A program made the translations under genes and the position numbers. This document shows positions 37,316 to 46,811 of a DNA stretch of 64,000 bases, one piece after another (within the stretch, counting starts at the first letter, position 1; each line of letters begins with the position of its first letter). Source of the stretch: Streptomyces sp. DH-12. GTDB lineage: Bacteria; Actinomycetota; Actinomycetes; Streptomycetales; Streptomycetaceae. The notes under the pieces were generated by a model. It did no database searches and was not told where the DNA came from. It saw only the letters and a list, made by a program, of their open reading frames with translations. The DNA lies in contig NZ_PPFB01000001.1 of NCBI RefSeq assembly GCF_002899455.1, positions 5,741,001 to 5,805,000 of the forward strand, written 5' to 3'.

Positions 37316-38053
37316 ATGCGGCAGACCGACGCCCTGCTCGACCGCTTCCTCGCCGGACTCGCGCCCCTGTCCCCGGTCGCCGTGTGGGCGCACGGCTCAC
37401 TGGCCGCGGGCGACTGCCTCGAGGGCCGCAGCGACCTGGACCTGATCGCGGTCCTGCCGCCCCCGATCGGCCCGCGCACGGTGTGGCGGATCGCCGTCCT
37501 GCACGCCCGGCTGCGCGGCGAACCGCTCGCGGACGGGCTCCACTGCACGTATCTCACCCCCGGAACCGCCGCGGGGGCGGAGCGGCGCCACCTCACGTGG
37601 GCGCACGAGCGGCTGTTCCGGCGCACCGTCACCCCGGTCACCCGGACGGAGCTGCACGCCTTCGGCCGGGTGCTGCGCGGGGCGCCGCCCGCGGACGTCC
37701 TGCCTCCGGTGCCGGACGGTGAACTCGCTGCGTACGTGGTGCGCGACCAGCGCGACCACTGGCGGCCGCAGGTGGACCGGACCGGCCTCTGGACCCGGGA
37801 CGTCTGGGTCGACCTGGGCATGGTGACCTTCGCGCGCGCCACCGTCACCGTCCGGGAGGGCCGTCCGATCTCCAAGCGGGAGGCGCTGGAGGTGCTGCCG
37901 GGACTGGGCGCTCCCGAGGAGGTCGTCGCGGACATCCGGGCACGCCGCCACGGCGGGACGGCGGCCACCGGCGAGGCGTGGATCCGACGGCGCGCCGAGC
38001 TGGTCCGGGGTTACCTGGGACCGGCGATCGACGGGCTGGTGGCCGGTTCCTGA
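37316..38053 (+). CDS. Nucleotidyltransferase-domain protein (aminoglycoside adenylyltransferase-like)
   Basis: A 245-residue protein whose N-terminal domain carries the polymerase-beta nucleotidyltransferase pattern: GSLAAGDCLEGRSDLDL, i.e. GS followed by D-x-D on the metal-binding strand. A helical C-terminal half follows, as in AadA-type enzymes that adenylylate antibiotics, but the remainder does not closely resemble a known resistance protein. ATG 37316 has GGAG 9 nt upstream. Its last 43 nt overlap the ctaA 3' end on the opposite strand. The substrate is unknown. Confidence 0.75.
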   Translation: MRQTDALLDRFLAGLAPLSPVAVWAHGSLAAGDCLEGRSDLDLIAVLPPPIGPRTVWRIAVLHARLRGEPLADGLHCTYLTPGTAAGAERRHLTWAHERLFRRTVTPVTRTELHAFGRVLRGAPPADVLPPVPDGELAAYVVRDQRDHWRPQVDRTGLWTRDVWVDLGMVTFARATVTVREGRPISKREALEVLPGLGAPEEVVADIRARRHGGTAATGEAWIRRRAELVRGYLGPAIDGLVAGS

Positions 38054-39090
38054 ACCGGCGCGGGCGCGGCCGCCGGGGCCGTCTCCTCCGGGCGTTCGCG
38101 CAGGGACAGCAGGACGCGCAGCACCCAGATCCACATCACGCAGGAGCCGAGCATGTGCGCGCCCACCAGGACCTCGGGCAGGTCGGTGAAGTACTGCACA
38201 TAGCCGATCACGCCCTGCGCCAGCAGGATCAGGAACAGCTCACGGGTGCGGGCCAGCGGGCCGCTCGGCGCGTCCACCGCCTTGAGGACGAACCACAGCG
38301 CGAAGGCCAGCGTCACCACGATCCACGCCAGCACGGCGTGCAGCTTGGTGACCGCCTCCCAGTCGACCGGCATCCGCGGGACGTCGCTGGAGTCGCCCGC
38401 GTGCGGGCCCGCGCCGGTGACCACCGTGCCGACCGCGATCAGCAGCACGGACACGGCCACCAGGAACCACACCAACTGCACCACGGCCCTGCCGACCAGC
38501 GGCCGCGGCGCGGCGTCGCCCTCGCGGGTGCGCTGCCACATCACCGTCGCGACCGCGATCAGCGCCGAGGACAGCAGGAAGTGCGCCGCGACCGTGTACG
38601 GGTTCAGGCCGACCAGCACCACGATGCCGCCGAGCACCGCGTTGCCCATGACGATCCAGAACTGCGCCCAGCCCAGCCGGGTGAGGCCGCGCCGGTACGG
38701 CTTCTGCGAGCGCGCGGCGACGATCGCCCAGCCGACGGCGGCACAGAGCACGTACGTCAGCAGGCGGTTGCCGAACTCGATGATCCCGTGCAGACCCATC
38801 TCGCGGGTGGTGGTGAGCGAGTCCTCGGTGCACTTGGGCCAGGTCGGGCAGCCCAGGCCGGAGCCGGTGAGCCGGACCGCGCCGCCGGTGACCACGATGA
38901 CCACCGACATCACGAGCGCGGTGAGGGCCGCGCGCCGGACGGTCCGGGGGTCCGGGGTCCAGCGGGCGGCGACGAAGGCGAGCGGGTTGCGCAGCGGCGT
39001 CGGGGCGTCGGCGCGGGTCACGTTTGGCACGCGTCCCATCGTAGGCGGCCGCTTGTGCACGCTTTCACGAGGGTCGGTCCCGGTCGTCAC
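38011..39090 (-). CDS. ctaA: Haem A synthase
   Basis: A 359-residue membrane oxygenase that turns haem O into haem A for aa3-type cytochrome oxidase. Two four-helix halves are visible; the first has the redox cysteine pair LGCPTWPKC and the haem/catalytic motif HGIIEFGNRLLTY with Glu and His. Other haem histidines lie in TVAAHFLLS, KLHAVLAW and VGAHMLGS. GTG 39090 is chosen for its GGGAG RBS and because it follows the ABC permease stop by 4 nt; ATG 39039, 17 codons later, would also fit the family. A Pro/Ala tail ends the protein. Confidence 0.95.
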   Translation of the reverse strand: MTTGTDPRESVHKRPPTMGRVPNVTRADAPTPLRNPLAFVAARWTPDPRTVRRAALTALVMSVVIVVTGGAVRLTGSGLGCPTWPKCTEDSLTTTREMGLHGIIEFGNRLLTYVLCAAVGWAIVAARSQKPYRRGLTRLGWAQFWIVMGNAVLGGIVVLVGLNPYTVAAHFLLSSALIAVATVMWQRTREGDAAPRPLVGRAVVQLVWFLVAVSVLLIAVGTVVTGAGPHAGDSSDVPRMPVDWEAVTKLHAVLAWIVVTLAFALWFVLKAVDAPSGPLARTRELFLILLAQGVIGYVQYFTDLPEVLVGAHMLGSCVMWIWVLRVLLSLRERPEETAPAAAPAPVQEPATSPSIAGPR

Positions 39091-39094
39091 GCCC

Positions 39095-39865
39095 CTACTC
39101 CCAGCGGAAGAACGCGCCGGCGGCCGCGAGCCCCGCGGCCGCCCACGCGGCGAGGATCCCCAGGCCGTCCCAGGGCGTCCCGGCGCCGTGCTGCAGCACG
39201 TCCCGCAGGCCCTCGGACAGCGCGGCGATGGGCAGCAGGCCGAGCACGTCCTGCGCCGCCTCGGGGAACCGGTCCAGCGGCACGACCACCCCGCCGCCGA
39301 CGAGCAGCAGCAGGAAGACCAGGTTGGCGGCGGCGAGCGTGGCCTCCGCCTTGAGCGTGCCGGCCATCAGCAGCCCGAGCCCGGAGAAGGCGGCCGTGCC
39401 CAGAGCCAGCAGCGCGACCACCGCGAGGACGCCGCCCCGCGGGTCCCAGCCGAGCAGCAGCGCGATCACCGTCACCAGCACCACCTGGAGCACCTCGGTG
39501 ACCAGCACCGACAGCGTCTTGGCGGTCATCAGCCCCCAGCGCGGCAACGGGGAGGCGGCCAGCCGCTTCAGCACGCCGTAGCGGCGCTCGAAGCCGGTCG
39601 CGATGGCCTGCCCGGTGAACGCCGTCGACATCACCGCGAGCGCGAGGACGCCGGGCGCGAGGAAGTCCACCGCCGCGCCGTCGCCGGTGTCCACCACGTC
39701 CACGGTGCTGAACAGCACCAGCAGCACGGTGGGGATGATCACGGTGAGCAGCAGCTGTTCGCCGTTGCGCAGCAGCATCTTCGTCTCGAGCACGGCCTGC
39801 GCGGCGATCATGCGCGCCAGCGGCGCCGCGCCCGGCTGCGGTGAGTAGGTCCCGGTGGCCGTCAC
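39095..39865 (-). CDS. ABC-2 type transporter permease
   Basis: A 256-residue membrane component with six hydrophobic stretches and the ABC-2 features GFERRYGVLKRLAASPLPRW and a C-terminal VVPLDRFPEAAQDVLGLLPI region, typical of drug or lipid exporters. It starts in a GTGA overlap with the ATPase gene and is followed after 4 nt by ctaA. The association of such an exporter pair with ctaA is common in actinobacteria, so a role in cytochrome oxidase or haem assembly is possible, but only by context. Confidence 0.9.
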   Translation of the reverse strand: MTATGTYSPQPGAAPLARMIAAQAVLETKMLLRNGEQLLLTVIIPTVLLVLFSTVDVVDTGDGAAVDFLAPGVLALAVMSTAFTGQAIATGFERRYGVLKRLAASPLPRWGLMTAKTLSVLVTEVLQVVLVTVIALLLGWDPRGGVLAVVALLALGTAAFSGLGLLMAGTLKAEATLAAANLVFLLLLVGGGVVVPLDRFPEAAQDVLGLLPIAALSEGLRDVLQHGAGTPWDGLGILAAWAAAGLAAAGAFFRWE

Positions 39866-40785
39866 GAACGCAGCTCCTTGCCGGTCAGCTCCAGAAACAC
39901 GTCTTCCAGGGTGTGGCGCTCCACCGAGATGCGGTCCGGCAGCACGCCGTGCTGCGCGCACCAGGACGTCACCGTGGCGAGCAGTTGCGGGTCGACCTTG
40001 CCGACGACCCGGTACGAGCCCGGCGTCACCTCGGCGGCCGAGGCGTCGGCGGGCAGCGCCTTCAGCAGGGATGCCACGTCCAGTCCGGGCCGCCCGGTGA
40101 AGCGCAGGGTGTTCTCGGCGCCGCCCCGGCACAGCTCCTCGGGGGAGCCCTGGGCGACGACCCGGCCGGCGTCGATGATCGCCACGTCGTCGGCGAGCTG
40201 CTCGGCCTCGTCCATGTAGTGCGTGGTGAGGACGACGGAGACGCCGTCGGCGCGCAGGTCCCGCACCAGGTCCCAGGTGGCGTGGCGGGCCTGCGGGTCG
40301 AGGCCGGCGGTCGGTTCGTCCAGGAACACCAGTTCCGGGCGGCCCACCACGGCCATCGCCAGCGCGAGCCGCTGCTGCTGCCCGCCGGACAGCCGCCGGT
40401 ACGCGGTCCGGCCGCAGGACCCGAGGCCCAGGCGCTCGATCAGCGCGTCCACGTCCAGCGGGCGCGCGTGCAGCTTCGCCACGTGCCGCAGCATCTCGTC
40501 CGCCCGCGCCCCCGCGTACACGCCGCCGGACTGGAGCATCACGCCGACGCGGGGCCGCAGCGCCGCCGACTCGCGGACCGGGTCGAGACCCAGGACGCGC
40601 ACCGTGCCGGAGTCCGGCCGCCGGTACCCCTCGCAGATCTCGACCGTGGTCGTCTTGCCCGCTCCGTTGGGGCCGAGCACGGCGGTCACGCCGTGCCGGG
40701 CCGCCAGGTCGAGGCCGTCCACCGCGGTCTTCGTGCCGTACCGCTTCACCAGGGCCTGCACCTGGACCACGGGCTCACTTCGCAT
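39862..40785 (-). CDS. ABC transporter ATP-binding protein
   Basis: A 307-residue DrrA-type ATPase. Walker A GPNGAGKTT, signature LSGGQQQRLALAMA, Walker B LVFLDEPTAGLDP and H-loop TTHYMDEAE are complete. A C-terminal extension of about 90 residues (HTLEDVFLELTGKELRS at the end) is typical of drug-resistance exporters. A TAGACT box lies 8 nt before ATG 40785, suggesting a near-leaderless message. First gene of an operon with the permease and ctaA. Confidence 0.93.
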   Translation of the reverse strand: MRSEPVVQVQALVKRYGTKTAVDGLDLAARHGVTAVLGPNGAGKTTTVEICEGYRRPDSGTVRVLGLDPVRESAALRPRVGVMLQSGGVYAGARADEMLRHVAKLHARPLDVDALIERLGLGSCGRTAYRRLSGGQQQRLALAMAVVGRPELVFLDEPTAGLDPQARHATWDLVRDLRADGVSVVLTTHYMDEAEQLADDVAIIDAGRVVAQGSPEELCRGGAENTLRFTGRPGLDVASLLKALPADASAAEVTPGSYRVVGKVDPQLLATVTSWCAQHGVLPDRISVERHTLEDVFLELTGKELRS

Positions 40786-40990
40786 GGGTCATGAGTCTAG
40801 GGAGACGGCGGGGGGGGGTCCGGCCGGGGGGTGCGGGAAGCCGCCCGGACGGGAAAGGCGCTCTTGCGCGGCCCCCGGAATGTGATCCGGAGCGGTGAGT
40901 GGGCCGGTCGGAGGGGGTGCGGGCGGTGCCCGCCGGGTGCTGCGGCCCGTCCCCGGTCCGATCGATCAGAGATCGTTTGCGCAGGTCAGA

Positions 40991-41009
40991 TTAGGTATGC
41001 CTAAGTGAT
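40991..41009. promoter_or_regulatory. Possible DtxR/DmdR-type iron box (partial)
   Basis: TTAGGTATGCCTAAGTGAT matches about 14 of 19 positions of the actinobacterial iron-box consensus (TWAGGTWAGSCTWACCTWA) as I remember it; the left two thirds are strong and the right arm is poor. On its own, TTAGG-N4-CCTAA is a clean inverted repeat. It lies 67 bp before the suf operon, where iron control would make sense. Confidence 0.4.
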
Positions 41010-41062
41010 GCAAGGCACTTCGGGCCGTCCGGGCGCGGCTTGCCCGGCTCCGGCGAATTACG

Positions 41063-41076
41063 CAACAATGGCGTTG
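41063..41076 (+). promoter_or_regulatory. SufR operator CAAC-N6-GTTG overlapping the sufR start
   Basis: CAAC AATGGC GTTG (41063-41076) is a perfect CAAC-N6-GTTG palindrome, the SufR site that I recall for Streptomyces avermitilis. It covers the proposed -10 box (AACAAT, 41064-41069, with TTGCCC 18 nt before it) and the first base of the GTG start codon. Binding of the regulator would directly block its own operon. Confidence 0.65.
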
Positions 41077-41798
41077 TGAAAAACGTTGGCGAGACGTCCC
41101 ACGAGGATCTGGCAACCGGTGAGCGGTCCACCCGCAACCGCGTCGCCCGCTCCATCCTGGACCACGGCCCGTCGACCGTCGCCGAACTGGCCGGGCGGCT
41201 GAAGCTGACCCAGGCGGCCGTGCGCCGCCACCTCGACGCCCTGACCGCGGACAACGTCGTGGAGGCCCGTGACCGGCGCGTCTACGGCGCGCGCTCGCGC
41301 GGACGTCCGGCCAAGGTGTTCGCCCTGACCGACTGCGGCCGGGACGCCTTCGACCAGTCCTACGACAAGCTCGCGGTGGACGCGCTGCGCTGGATCGGCG
41401 AGCGGGAGGGCGGCAGCGAGGCGATCGCCGCGTTCGCCCGGGCCCGCATCGCCGCCCAGGCGGGCGCGTACCGCAAGGCCGTCGAGTCCGTACCGCCGGA
41501 GAAGCGCACGGAGGCCCTGGCCAAGGCGCTGAGCGAGGACGGGTACGCTGCGACCGCGCGCAGCGCGCCCCACCCCCAGCGGGGTGAGCAGCTCTGTCAG
41601 CACCACTGCCCGGTCGCCCACGCCGCCGAGCAGTTCCCGCAGCTGTGCGAGGCCGAGACGGAATTTTTCGCCGAGCTTCTCGGTACGCATGTACAGCGGC
41701 TGGCGACGATCGCCCACGGCGACGGCGTCTGCACGACGTTCATCCCCAAGATTTCCCACAACGCATCCGCAAGCACGTCCGGGAGGAACCCCGCATGA
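41076..41798 (+). CDS. sufR: SufR-type iron-sulfur regulator of the suf operon
   Basis: A 240-residue winged-helix repressor. The N-terminal DNA-binding part is LDHGPSTVAELAGRLKLTQ, then AAVRRHLDALTADNVVEARD. The C-terminal part has the cluster cysteines C174, C178 and C191 (C-x3-C-x12-C) and C219, expected to hold a [4Fe-4S] cluster, so DNA binding should report cluster supply. GTG 41076 lacks a Shine-Dalgarno and is probably at or near the 5' end of the mRNA. It overlaps sufB as ATGA and heads the eight-gene operon. Confidence 0.92.
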   Translation: MKNVGETSHEDLATGERSTRNRVARSILDHGPSTVAELAGRLKLTQAAVRRHLDALTADNVVEARDRRVYGARSRGRPAKVFALTDCGRDAFDQSYDKLAVDALRWIGEREGGSEAIAAFARARIAAQAGAYRKAVESVPPEKRTEALAKALSEDGYAATARSAPHPQRGEQLCQHHCPVAHAAEQFPQLCEAETEFFAELLGTHVQRLATIAHGDGVCTTFIPKISHNASASTSGRNPA

Positions 41799-43216
41799 CT
41801 CTCCCCACGGAGACTGCCCACCCCGAGCTGGAGGGTCTGGGCACCTACGAATACGGCTGGGCCGACCGTGACGAGGCCGGTGCGTCGGCGCGCCGCGGCC
41901 TGAACGAGGAAGTCGTCCGGGACATCTCCTCGAAGAAGGACGAGCCGGAGTGGATGACCAAGCTCCGCCTCAAGGGCCTGCGCCTGTTCGAGAAGAAGCC
42001 CATGCCGAACTGGGGCTCCGACCTCTCCGGCATCGACTTCGACAACATCAAGTACTTCGTGCGGTCCACGGAGAAGCAGGCGCAGTCCTGGGAGGACCTC
42101 CCCGAGGACATCAAGAACACCTACGACAAGCTGGGCATCCCCGAGGCCGAGAAGAAGCGCCTCGTCGCCGGTGTCGCCGCCCAGTACGAGTCGGAGGTCG
42201 TCTACCACCAGATCCGCGAGGACCTGGAGGAGCAGGGTGTCATCTTCCTGGACACCGACACCGCCCTGAAGGAGCACCCGGAGCTCTTCAAGGAGTACTT
42301 CGGCACGGTCATCCCGGCCGGTGACAACAAGTTCGCCGCGCTGAACACCGCCGTGTGGTCCGGCGGCTCCTTCATCTACGTGCCCCCGGGCGTGCACGTG
42401 GAGATCCCGCTCCAGGCCTACTTCCGGATCAACACCGAGAACATGGGCCAGTTCGAGCGGACCCTGATCATCGTCGACGAGGGCGCCTACGTGCACTACG
42501 TCGAGGGCTGCACCGCGCCGATCTACAAGTCGGACTCGCTGCACTCCGCGGTCGTCGAGATCATCGTCAAGAAGAACGCCCGCTGCCGCTACACGACCAT
42601 CCAGAACTGGTCGAACAACGTCTACAACCTGGTCACCAAGCGCGCCGTCGCCTACGAGGGCGCCACCATGGAGTGGGTCGACGGCAACATCGGCTCCAAG
42701 GTGACGATGAAGTACCCGGCCGTCTACCTGATGGGCGAGCACGCCAAGGGCGAGACCCTGTCCATCGCCTTCGCGGGCGAGGGCCAGCACCAGGACGCCG
42801 GCGCCAAGATGGTCCACATGGCCCCGAACACCTCGTCGAACATCGTCTCCAAGTCGGTGGCGCGCGGCGGCGGCCGGACCTCCTACCGCGGTCTCATCGA
42901 GATCGGCGAGGGCGCCCCGGGCTCCAAGTCCAACGTGCTGTGCGACGCGCTGCTGGTGGACACCATCTCCCGCTCGGACACCTACCCCTACGTGGACGTC
43001 CGCGAGGACGACGTGTCCATGGGCCACGAGGCGACGGTCTCCAAGGTCTCCGAGGACCAGCTCTTCTACCTGATGAGCCGCGGCCTGTCCGAGGACGAGG
43101 CGATGGCCATGATCGTGCGCGGCTTCGTCGAGCCGATCGCCAAGGAACTGCCGATGGAGTACGCGCTCGAGCTCAACCGGCTGATCGAGCTCCAGATGGA
43201 AGGCGCGGTCGGCTGA
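41795..43216 (+). CDS. sufB: Fe-S cluster assembly scaffold SufB
   Basis: A 473-residue scaffold subunit of the SufBCD complex, on which clusters are built. The beta-helix core has the family sequence SGGSFIYVPPGVHVEIPLQA, CRYTTIQNWSNNVYNLVTKR, and the C-terminal VSKVSEDQLFYLMSRGLSED. No intein is present, unlike in mycobacterial SufB. GGGAGG lies 8 nt before ATG 41795. Confidence 0.97.
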   Translation: MTLPTETAHPELEGLGTYEYGWADRDEAGASARRGLNEEVVRDISSKKDEPEWMTKLRLKGLRLFEKKPMPNWGSDLSGIDFDNIKYFVRSTEKQAQSWEDLPEDIKNTYDKLGIPEAEKKRLVAGVAAQYESEVVYHQIREDLEEQGVIFLDTDTALKEHPELFKEYFGTVIPAGDNKFAALNTAVWSGGSFIYVPPGVHVEIPLQAYFRINTENMGQFERTLIIVDEGAYVHYVEGCTAPIYKSDSLHSAVVEIIVKKNARCRYTTIQNWSNNVYNLVTKRAVAYEGATMEWVDGNIGSKVTMKYPAVYLMGEHAKGETLSIAFAGEGQHQDAGAKMVHMAPNTSSNIVSKSVARGGGRTSYRGLIEIGEGAPGSKSNVLCDALLVDTISRSDTYPYVDVREDDVSMGHEATVSKVSEDQLFYLMSRGLSEDEAMAMIVRGFVEPIAKELPMEYALELNRLIELQMEGAVG

Positions 43217-43276
43217 TCACCGCCGCCGTCTCCCGTCAGGCCCCATACGCAACGGAAAGCGAGCACTACGACAGCC

Positions 43277-44461
43277 ATGGCTGAGGCTCAGAACATCCCG
43301 GTGGGTTCCACCACCGCCGGTTCGATCGCGGTCGCCGCCGAGTCGACCGTCGCCACGCGCATGAGCGCGCCCCCGTCCTTCGACGTGGCGGACTTCCCCG
43401 TCCCCCACGGCCGTGAGGAGGAGTGGCGGTTCACCCCGCTGGAGCGGCTGCGCGGACTGCACGACGGCACCGCCGCCGCCACCGACGCGGGCGTCAAGGT
43501 CGCCGTCGGGGCCCCCGAGGGCGTCACCGTCGAGACCGTCGGCCGTGACGACGCCCGGCTCGGCCGCACCGGAGCCCCGGTGGACCGCGTCGCCGCCCAG
43601 GCGTACTCGGCCTTCACCCAGGCGTCGGTCGTGACCGTGCCCAAGGAGACCGTGCTCACCGAGCCGATCCGCATCGCCGTGCACGGCGAGGGCGGCACCG
43701 CCTTCGGTCACCAGGTGATCGAGCTCGGCGCCTTCGCCGAGGCCCTCGTGGTCATCGACCACACCGGCGACGCGGTGCTCGCCGCCAACGTCGAGTACGT
43801 CCTCGGCGACGGCGCCAAGCTCACCGTGGTGTCCGTCCAGGACTGGGACGACAAGGCCGTGCACGTCGCCCAGCACAACGCGCTCGTCGGCCGCGACGCC
43901 TCCTTCAAGTCGGTCGTCGTGACCTTCGGCGGCGACCTGGTCCGCCTCCACCCGCGCGTCACCTACGCGGGTCCCGGCGGCGAGGCCGAGCTGTTCGGCC
44001 TGTACTTCACCGACGCCGGCCAGCACCAGGAGCACCGCCTCCTGGTCGACCACAACGTCCCGCACTGCACGTCCAACGTCGTCTACAAGGGCGCGCTGCA
44101 GGGCGACGACGCGCACGCCGTGTGGATCGGCGACGTGCTCATCGAGGCCAAGGCCGAGGGCACCGACACCTACGAGATGAACCGCAACCTCGTCCTCACC
44201 GACGGCGCGCGGGTCGACTCGGTGCCGAACCTGGAGATCGAGACCGGCGAGATCGTCGGCGCCGGCCACGCCTCCGCGACCGGCCGCTTCGACGACGAGC
44301 AGCTCTTCTACCTGATGGCCCGCGGCATCCCCGAGAAGGACGCCCGGCGCCTGGTGGTCCGGGGCTTCTTCGCCGAGCTCGTCCAGCAGATCGGCGTCCC
44401 CGACATCGAGGAGCGCCTGATCGCCAAGATCGAGGAGGAGCTGGAGGCCGCGGTCGCATGA
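43277..44461 (+). CDS. sufD: Fe-S cluster assembly protein SufD
   Basis: A 394-residue paralogue of SufB that completes the SufBC2D scaffold. It shows FPVPHGREEEWRFTPLERL near the N-terminus, the beta-helix DHNVPHCTSNVVYKGALQGD with the conserved His, and the C-terminal SATGRFDDEQLFYLMARGIP. Separated from sufB by 60 nt with no terminator; its stop overlaps the ferredoxin gene. Confidence 0.96.
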   Translation: MAEAQNIPVGSTTAGSIAVAAESTVATRMSAPPSFDVADFPVPHGREEEWRFTPLERLRGLHDGTAAATDAGVKVAVGAPEGVTVETVGRDDARLGRTGAPVDRVAAQAYSAFTQASVVTVPKETVLTEPIRIAVHGEGGTAFGHQVIELGAFAEALVVIDHTGDAVLAANVEYVLGDGAKLTVVSVQDWDDKAVHVAQHNALVGRDASFKSVVVTFGGDLVRLHPRVTYAGPGGEAELFGLYFTDAGQHQEHRLLVDHNVPHCTSNVVYKGALQGDDAHAVWIGDVLIEAKAEGTDTYEMNRNLVLTDGARVDSVPNLEIETGEIVGAGHASATGRFDDEQLFYLMARGIPEKDARRLVVRGFFAELVQQIGVPDIEERLIAKIEEELEAAVA

Positions 44462-44775
44462 CCTTCGTACGCGTCTGTGGACTGGGCGAGCTGGAGGAGG
44501 ACACCCCGAAGCGGGTGGAACTCGACGGCACGCCGGTCTCCGTCGTGCGCACCGAGGGCGAGGTGTTCGCGATCAACGACATCTGCTCGCACGCGAACGT
44601 GTCCCTGTCGGAGGGCGAGGTGGACGACTGCCACATCGAGTGCTGGCTGCACGGCTCGCGTTTCGACCTCCGTTCCGGCAAGCCCGACGCCCTCCCGGCG
44701 ACGCGCCCCGTCCCCGTATACCCCGTAAAGATCGAAGGGGACGACGTGCTCGTCTCCCTCACCCAGGAGTCCTGA
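44458..44775 (+). CDS. Rieske-type [2Fe-2S] ferredoxin of the suf operon
   Basis: A 105-residue soluble Rieske protein (NirD/bifunctional-dioxygenase ferredoxin type) with cluster ligands in CSHANVSLSEGEVDD and CWLHGSRFD, i.e. C-x-H and C-x2-H. It starts in an ATGA overlap with sufD and is followed by sufC after 7 nt, so it is an integral operon member. It most likely supplies electrons during assembly or serves as a cluster carrier. Confidence 0.92.
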   Translation: MTFVRVCGLGELEEDTPKRVELDGTPVSVVRTEGEVFAINDICSHANVSLSEGEVDDCHIECWLHGSRFDLRSGKPDALPATRPVPVYPVKIEGDDVLVSLTQES

Positions 44776-44782
44776 GGCACCC

Positions 44783-45543
<761 letters not shown>

Positions 45544-45547
<4 letters not shown>

Positions 45548-46800
45548 CACAGCTGCCGGGCCTCCTCGACACCGAGGCGATCCGCAAGGACTTCCCCATC
45601 CTGGACCGACAGGTCCATGACGGGCGCAAGCTCGTGTACCTGGACAACGCGGCGACCAGCCAGAAGCCGCGCCAGGTGCTGGACGCCCTGAGCGAGTACT
45701 ACGAGCGCTACAACGCCAACGTCCATCGCGGTGTGCATGTGCTCGCCGAGGAGGCCACGGCGCTGTACGAGGGCGCGCGCGACAAGGTCGCGGAGTTCGT
45801 CAACGCGCCCTCGCGCGACGAGGTGATCTTCACCAAGAACGCCTCCGAGTCGCTCAACCTCGTGGCCAACATGCTCGGCTGGGCCGACGAGCCCTACCGG
45901 GTGGACCACGAGACCGAGATCGTCATCACGGAGATGGAGCACCACTCCAACATCGTGCCGTGGCAGCTGCTCGCGCAGCGCACGGGCGCGAAGCTGAAGT
46001 GGTTCGGCCTCACCGACGACGGCCGGCTCGACCTGTCGAACATCGACGAGGTCATCACCGAGAAGACGAAGATCGTCTCCTTCGTGCTGGTGTCCAACAT
46101 CCTGGGCACGGTCAACCCGGTCGAGGCCATCGTGCGCCGCGCCCAGGAGGTCGGCGCCCTGGTGTGCGTCGACGCGTCCCAGGCCGCGCCGCACATGCCG
46201 CTGGACGTCCAGGCCCTCCAGGCCGACTTCGTGGCCTTCACGGGCCACAAGATGTGCGGCCCGACCGGCATCGGCGTCCTGTGGGGCCGCCAGGAGCTGC
46301 TGGAGGACCTGCCTCCGTTCCTCGGCGGCGGCGAGATGATCGAGACCGTGTCGATGAGCTCGTCGACGTACGCCCCGGCCCCGCACAAGTTCGAGGCGGG
46401 CACCCCGCCGATCGCCCAGGCGGTCGGGCTCGGCGCGGCGATCGACTACCTGTCGGCCATCGGCATGGACAGGATCCTCGCGCACGAGCACGCCATCACC
46501 GAGTACGCCGTCGAGCGGCTCCTCTCGGTGCCGGACCTGCGCATCATCGGTCCGGCCACGGCCGAGGACCGCGGCGCCGCGATCTCCTTCACCCTCGGGG
46601 ACATCCACCCGCACGACGTGGGCCAGGTCCTCGACGAGCAGGGCATCGCGGTCCGGGTCGGACACCACTGCGCCCGCCCCGTCTGCCTGCGGTACGGAAT
46701 TCCCGCGACCACGCGGGCGTCGTTCTATCTGTACTCCACGCCGGCGGACATCGACGCACTGGTCGACGGTCTGGAGCACGTACGGAACTTCTTCGGATGA
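45544..46800 (+). CDS. sufS: SufS-type cysteine desulfurase
   Basis: A 418-residue PLP enzyme that provides sulfur from cysteine. The group II (SufS) layout is clear: LDNAATSQKP, HRGVHVLAEEAT, ASQAAPHMPLD, PLP lysine in FTGHKMCGPTGIGVL, and the catalytic cysteine in RVGHHCARPVC. GTG 45544 overlaps sufC. SufU encoded 11 nt downstream is its expected sulfur-accepting partner. Confidence 0.96.
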
Positions 46801-46811
46801 GGGGCTGAGGC

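Noticed and set aside
40806..40820. Run of nine G residues near the ABC ATPase promoter
   Set aside because: A simple homopolymer in a high-GC spacer; no structure or conserved context could be shown.
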